Shown here one piece after another: positions 60,596 to 64,000 of a stretch of 64,000 bases of DNA. The notes under the pieces are model-generated. The model was given only the letters and a program-made list of their open reading frames with translations, did no database searches and was not told the origin of the DNA. The stretch covers positions 62,001-126,000 of the forward strand of contig JBAZXA010000007.1 of NCBI GenBank assembly GCA_041660045.1, written 5' to 3'. Numbering within the stretch: the first letter of the stretch is position 1; every line of letters starts with the position of its first letter. Source of the stretch: WM-3-3 sp041660045 (lineage in GTDB: Bacteria > Pseudomonadota > Gammaproteobacteria > Methylococcales > Methylomonadaceae). A program made the position numbers and the translations under genes.

Positions 60596-61648
60596 ATGCG
60601 TTTAAAGACTTTTGATTATTTTAGGGGATTAGCAATATTGCTGATTGTTGCCGGGCATAGTTATGGGCCTTGGGTAGCTGAATCATTCCAAGAGAAAGTG
60701 CTGGCCAGTTTAATTACGGGAGCAACCAGTTATTTCGTTTTTATGTCGGGTTTTTTCTTCCACTATATTTTTTACCCGCAGTTTCAATATCAGCGTTTCA
60801 TGCTGAAAAAAATTAAAAATGTTTTGTTGCCATATACATTGTTATCGCTGTTGGCGGTGCTCTGGTTTGTGTTTTATTTACAGACCCCACCTTATGCAGA
60901 TATTTTTGTTAACGCAGACACGACGGGCAGTTGGCTACAGCAGTTAGGCATATTCCTGCGTTATTGGTGGACTGGCGCTATCTTAACAGCATATTGGTAT
61001 GTGCCGTTCATCATGATAATTTTTACGCTGTCGCCAATTTTTATCAAACAGATAGCACTACCGCTAAAAGTACAGATAATCTTGATTTCGGCTTTATTGG
61101 CATTTTCTAGCCTAGTCCACAGGCCACTTGATAATTTATCGCCCTTACATTCAGTCATTTATTTTTTACCAATTTATGCATTGGGTATCATTTGCTCAAT
61201 CAATAAAACTAAGGTGTTTGATTATTTAAAAGGAAAAAGCCTTCAATTTGGGGTATTGGTGTTGGTATTGGCGGTTTTACAGATTGTGATTTACGATAAT
61301 TATGGTAACTTTCATAAAGCCTCTATTTGGGCATATCGAGGCGTAGACACGATGATTTTCCAAAAAATTGCTATGTGCTTCTTTTTTTTATCAATATTGC
61401 AAGGATTGGAAGATAAGAATATCCCGTTTTTAAAACTGTTGGGATCAGCGAGTTTTGCAATTTATTTTTTGCACCCTTGGGTGATGTATGGCATGGAATC
61501 CCTTGCTTTTTTGGAACATATCCGTTTTTTGCCAAGCTTTGCAGGCTTTATAACAGGTTGGCTAATCGTTGTGGCGGTAAGCTTGGCGTTGGCGTTTGTG
61601 TTAAAACTAATTTTTCATGAGAAAAGCCGTTACCTGATCGGTTGGTAA
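60596..61648 (+). CDS. Acyltransferase family 3 membrane protein
   Basis: Multi-pass membrane O-acyltransferase (acyltransferase 3 family) of 350 residues. The N-terminal catalytic part is MRLKTFDYFRGLAILLIVAGHSYGPW, with the conserved His in AGHSY; about ten hydrophobic helices follow, and SFAIYFLHPWVMYG near the C-terminus is family-typical. Such enzymes acetylate surface polysaccharides or other glycans. The substrate is unknown. No polysaccharide cluster is adjacent. Confidence 0.9.
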   Translation: MRLKTFDYFRGLAILLIVAGHSYGPWVAESFQEKVLASLITGATSYFVFMSGFFFHYIFYPQFQYQRFMLKKIKNVLLPYTLLSLLAVLWFVFYLQTPPYADIFVNADTTGSWLQQLGIFLRYWWTGAILTAYWYVPFIMIIFTLSPIFIKQIALPLKVQIILISALLAFSSLVHRPLDNLSPLHSVIYFLPIYALGIICSINKTKVFDYLKGKSLQFGVLVLVLAVLQIVIYDNYGNFHKASIWAYRGVDTMIFQKIAMCFFFLSILQGLEDKNIPFLKLLGSASFAIYFLHPWVMYGMESLAFLEHIRFLPSFAGFITGWLIVVAVSLALAFVLKLIFHEKSRYLIGW

Positions 61649-61773
61649 TATGGCGGCTGCTTTAGCCTTCTACTTCTAGCCTTGCCCATGCTTTATGTTT
61701 GTGTGCTAAAAGCTAGTCTACCTGCTACTTGTATTATAGTCAGTTAAATTTAAAAAACTAAACAAGCTTAAAA

Positions 61774-61810
61774 AGCTGTCTCACCATCAAGAGATGTTGG
61801 CTAGACAGCT
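61774..61810 (-). terminator. Terminator of the HAF-repeat PEP-CTERM gene
   Basis: AGCTGTCT (61774-61781) pairs with AGACAGCT (61803-61810). On the minus strand the stem ends in five T. It lies 17 bases after the stop at 61827. Confidence 0.7.
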
Positions 61811-61826
61811 AGTATGTCCAATAAAG

Positions 61827-62957
61827 TTACACAAGTTGGCGTCGAAAAAAACCTACAAAGCCAACTAAAGCGGATCCAAAAAGCCAAATCGCGCTAGGTA
61901 ATGGCACGGCGGAAGTGCTGGTGCTAAATGTTAACAGCTCGACAAAGCCATTTGAATCTTTTGCAATAATTTGACCTAGATCATTGATGCCGAGTGCCTC
62001 AGTTAAATAAGTGCCATCTGAGAAAGACACTAAGGTGTTCAGGTCTATTGCTGTTGTCGATTCAAATTGCCACAAGGTGGCATGTTGGATGGCGTCGCCA
62101 GTAATAGTGGATGCGCCTACAATTTGTCCGCCAGCGTTAATCGCTGCGGCAAAACTGAAGCTACCCCCTAAAGTGCCTAAATCTATAGCCGACGTCGAAC
62201 CGGGTTGCCATAAAGCGGCATGCTCTTCAGTGAAGGTATCGGCTTCTCCGACCACTTGGCCGTTAGCATTGATGGCATTGGCAAAACTGAAGCTGCCCCC
62301 TAATGTGCCAAGGTCTATAGCTATAGTCGAGCCTGCTTGCCATAAGGCGGCGTGCTGTGCGTCTATGGTATCGGCTGTTCCTGCCACTACTCCGTTATCA
62401 TTGATCGCGCTCGCTTCGCTGTTTAAGCCGCCTAAGGTGCCGAGGTCAATTGCTGGTGTTGAACCAGTTTGCCACAATGTAGCATGGCTGGCGTTATCGC
62501 CGTTGATAGTGGAAAATCCTGCTATTTGGCCGCTGCCGTTAATACTGCTAGCGGCGCTGGAAGTTCCGCCTAGGGTGCCAAGGTCAATAGCAGTCGTCGA
62601 GCCGGGCTGCCACAATGAGGCGTGATTTGTGCTGTCGCCACTGATATTAGCATTGCCAACCACTTGTCCGCTGGCGTTAATGCCGCTAGCTGCACTGATG
62701 CTACCACCCAGGGTGCCAAGGTCTATTGGGGTAGTGGTGCCAGCTTGCCATAAGGCAGCATGGAATGTAAAACTGTTGCTAAGCGTAGAAAAACCGACTA
62801 CCTGCCCACTATTATTGATACCTGCGGCAATACTTAAGTTTCCGCCTAGGCTATCCAGTTGCGTCGCTGTATAGTTTGCGGCTTGTATTTTCGGTGCCAA
62901 CAACAGGGTTGCTATTATGGTGGTACTAATAAGTTGATGTTTAGAGTCGAACTTCAT
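61827..62957 (-). CDS. HAF-repeat PEP-CTERM protein
   Basis: Exported 376-residue protein: signal peptide (cleavage near IQAAN, about 27), then about seven tandem repeats of roughly 40 residues, each with AIDLGTLGG, a small-residue run, INxxGQVVG and HAALWQ, the HAF-repeat pattern. It ends with a PEP-CTERM signal VPLPSAIWLFGSALVGFVGFFRRQ. HAF repeats probably fold as a beta-propeller or solenoid. The repeat DNA is also repetitive on the plus strand, producing long shadow frames. Function unknown. Confidence 0.9.
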   Translation of the reverse strand: MKFDSKHQLISTTIIATLLLAPKIQAANYTATQLDSLGGNLSIAAGINNSGQVVGFSTLSNSFTFHAALWQAGTTTPIDLGTLGGSISAASGINASGQVVGNANISGDSTNHASLWQPGSTTAIDLGTLGGTSSAASSINGSGQIAGFSTINGDNASHATLWQTGSTPAIDLGTLGGLNSEASAINDNGVVAGTADTIDAQHAALWQAGSTIAIDLGTLGGSFSFANAINANGQVVGEADTFTEEHAALWQPGSTSAIDLGTLGGSFSFAAAINAGGQIVGASTITGDAIQHATLWQFESTTAIDLNTLVSFSDGTYLTEALGINDLGQIIAKDSNGFVELLTFSTSTSAVPLPSAIWLFGSALVGFVGFFRRQLV

Positions 62958-63464
62958 AGATGCATGCCTTTTATTTGTCTTTAAAGAGTTAGTCGCCAGC
63001 AGTCTGGCATGGGCAAACGTGATTTCTAACTAAAGAGGCAATCCGGCTATTCGTGTTACACGAACCCTATGATTTTCCGTGAACACCTAACGGTAATACT
63101 TGGCTTTTTCTCTTGCGGTGGATTCTATAGCATAATAATTGTGCGTCAAGCCATATCATAAATTTATTATAAAAAGCTTAAGCTCAGTAATTATCTTAAA
63201 ATATCACAGATGGCGGGCTATCCAATCTAATCATGGCTGATCTTGATGAAATACAAGCTCCTCAATTAAGAATCCCTTTGCTGTGGGTAGTCTTTCCAAA
63301 CCTTAAAAGACGATGTTGTTATGGATGCTCAAACAAGCTTAGGCAGGGTGACCAAACAGCTTATCCTAGGCTAAGGCTTGCTGAAAAGGTAAACAATGAA
63401 ACTAAGCTTGATTAGGGGAGCTGTGCCATTTCCTATGTTTAAGGATGCGTTTAAATGGTACTCC
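62958..63464. other. Intergenic region with a palindrome
   Basis: About 500 bases. A perfect palindrome TTCGTG-TTA-CACGAA (63050-63064) lies about 95 bases upstream of the PEP-CTERM start and is a likely operator. A 60-codon plus-strand frame at 63233 has no ribosome binding site or recognisable pattern, so I do not call it a gene. Confidence 0.45.
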
Positions 63465-64000
63465 TTAACTAATTTTTTTTAAGCTATGCGGGTTATCCGG
63501 CTGTAGTGCCTCACAAATTGCACTTCTGCTCATCTCAGCCAAGTCGCTACGTTTTTTATTAGCGGTGGATATTTCCGCTAGTACGGTTAACTGGATAGGG
63601 ATGACAGGTAAGGCAAGCATACGTAATAAATGGCTTACAAATGCATCTTCGCCTATGAAGGGGGCTTGTTGGTGGGCATCCCCTAAGTATTGGATGGCGA
63701 TGGGTTGGAGTGTTGCTTTTGCAAGTATGGCAGGCTGAAATAAAGAGGCGTGAAAGGCTAATACGTTATTGCCATCACTGGTCGTACCTTCAGGAAACGC
63801 TAAAATACTGCGGTTTTGTTTCAATAACCAAAGCATTTTTTCTGTAGTGTTTCTAACGTGTTGCTTATCTCCGCGTTTAATGAATACGGTGCCGCCTTGG
63901 CGGGCCAAATAGCCGATAACAGGCCAATCAATCACGTCATTTTTAGATACAAAATAACCCGGAATGAGATGGCCTAAGGCTATGATATCCACCCAAGAGA
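63465..64000 (-). CDS. PlsC-like 1-acylglycerol-3-phosphate acyltransferase (5' end cut by window)
   Basis: Transfers an acyl group in phospholipid or related lipid synthesis. Only the C-terminal part is in the window. The frame stays open to the edge and reads SWVDIIALG, following the pattern NHxSWLDI, so the catalytic HX4D motif begins just outside. Further motifs are FVSKNDVIDWPVIGYLARQGGTVFIKRGD and FPEGTTSDG (motif III, about 70 residues before the middle). A GTG at 63992 would be an internal, not true, start. Confidence 0.88.
   Translation of the reverse strand, partial: SWVDIIALGHLIPGYFVSKNDVIDWPVIGYLARQGGTVFIKRGDKQHVRNTTEKMLWLLKQNRSILAFPEGTTSDGNNVLAFHASLFQPAILAKATLQPIAIQYLGDAHQQAPFIGEDAFVSHLLRMLALPVIPIQLTVLAEISTANKKRSDLAEMSRSAICEALQPDNPHSLKKIS

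Noticed and set aside
62011..62874. Two long plus-strand frames opposite the HAF-repeat gene
   Set aside because: They mirror the repeat DNA of the minus-strand PEP-CTERM gene, which has a signal peptide, repeats and sorting tail.
63233..63415. 60-codon plus-strand open frame
   Set aside because: No ribosome binding site, mixed composition and no family pattern; it lies in a gene-free region with a palindrome and is most likely noise.
61774..64000. Transposon or phage remnants in the right end
   Set aside because: No terminal inverted repeats, transposase or integrase fragments; the repeats belong to the HAF protein.
1..64000. tRNA, rRNA, riboswitch or CRISPR array
   Set aside because: I saw no cloverleaf, conserved rRNA stretch, cobalamin or TPP aptamer pattern, or regularly spaced direct repeats; a covariance-model search would be decisive.

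Overview
The window reads as chromosome of a gammaproteobacterium, most likely a methanotroph-type Methylococcales. The clues are a complete pqqABCDE operon, three PEP-CTERM (exosortase-sorted) proteins plus an exosortase-associated TIGR04073-type protein, and gammaproteobacterial housekeeping genes (pdxA-rsmA, ntrBC-glnA, DUF2066, purM, pmbA, groESL). No methane- or methanol-oxidation gene lies inside the window, so the lineage is an inference. DNA is moderately AT-rich and dense with genes. I see no tRNA, rRNA, CRISPR array, transposase, integrase or prophage.

Layout. 0-7.3 kb: PEP-CTERM protein, TIGR04073-type protein, Tex, an unlisted 39-residue membrane peptide and a chemoreceptor. 7.4-13 kb: CobO/BtuR, a small membrane-anchored protein, an AI-2E family exporter, a DUF3530 hydrolase, purM, DUF2066 and a small secreted protein. 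13-15.8 kb: a GuaD-like deaminase, metA, a P-loop ATPase and a small acidic protein. 15.9-28.6 kb: a sulfur-assimilation island (detail below). 28.8-32.9 kb: HerA-like ATPase, rsmA, pdxA and a small secreted Lys/Glu-rich protein. 32.9-41.6 kb: a nitrogen-control block, with glnA and ntrBC on the minus strand, then an outer-membrane barrel protein and glnK-amtB-glnK on the plus strand. 41.9-53.6 kb: DUF748/AsmA-like protein, a secreted protein, PEP-CTERM protein, pmbA, pyrD, thiO, an outer-membrane protein, a proline iminopeptidase-like hydrolase and ubiX. 53.6-58.2 kb: pqqE, D, C, B, A, a divergent small membrane protein and a MoeB/ThiF enzyme. 58.3-64 kb: CIRCE-groESL, an acyltransferase, a HAF-repeat PEP-CTERM protein and an incomplete PlsC-type acyltransferase cut by the window end.

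The most notable system is the sulfur island. On the minus strand it runs YezD small protein, OprP-like porin, Sbp, CysT, CysW, CysA, CysK, EpsC serine acetyltransferase, a family 2A encapsulin shell and its cargo cysteine desulfurase. A CysB-type regulator and a degenerate EAL-fold protein stand at the far end. Together these take sulfate in across both membranes, make cysteine, and place a desulfurase that removes sulfur from cysteine inside a protein nanocompartment. The sulfide-producing (reductive) steps are not in the window. The shell and cargo genes overlap by 14 bases.

Regulatory sites seen directly include a perfect CIRCE operator before groES, a sigma-54-type GG-N10-GC promoter before the first glnK with two upstream GGTGCA half-sites, a terminator/attenuator hairpin between pqqA and pqqB, and intrinsic terminators after glnA, the nitrogen-block barrel gene, amtB, groEL and others. 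Where an upstream extension of a reading frame is unlikely, I moved the start to a codon with a ribosome binding site or matching the family's usual N-terminus; these cases are stated per gene.
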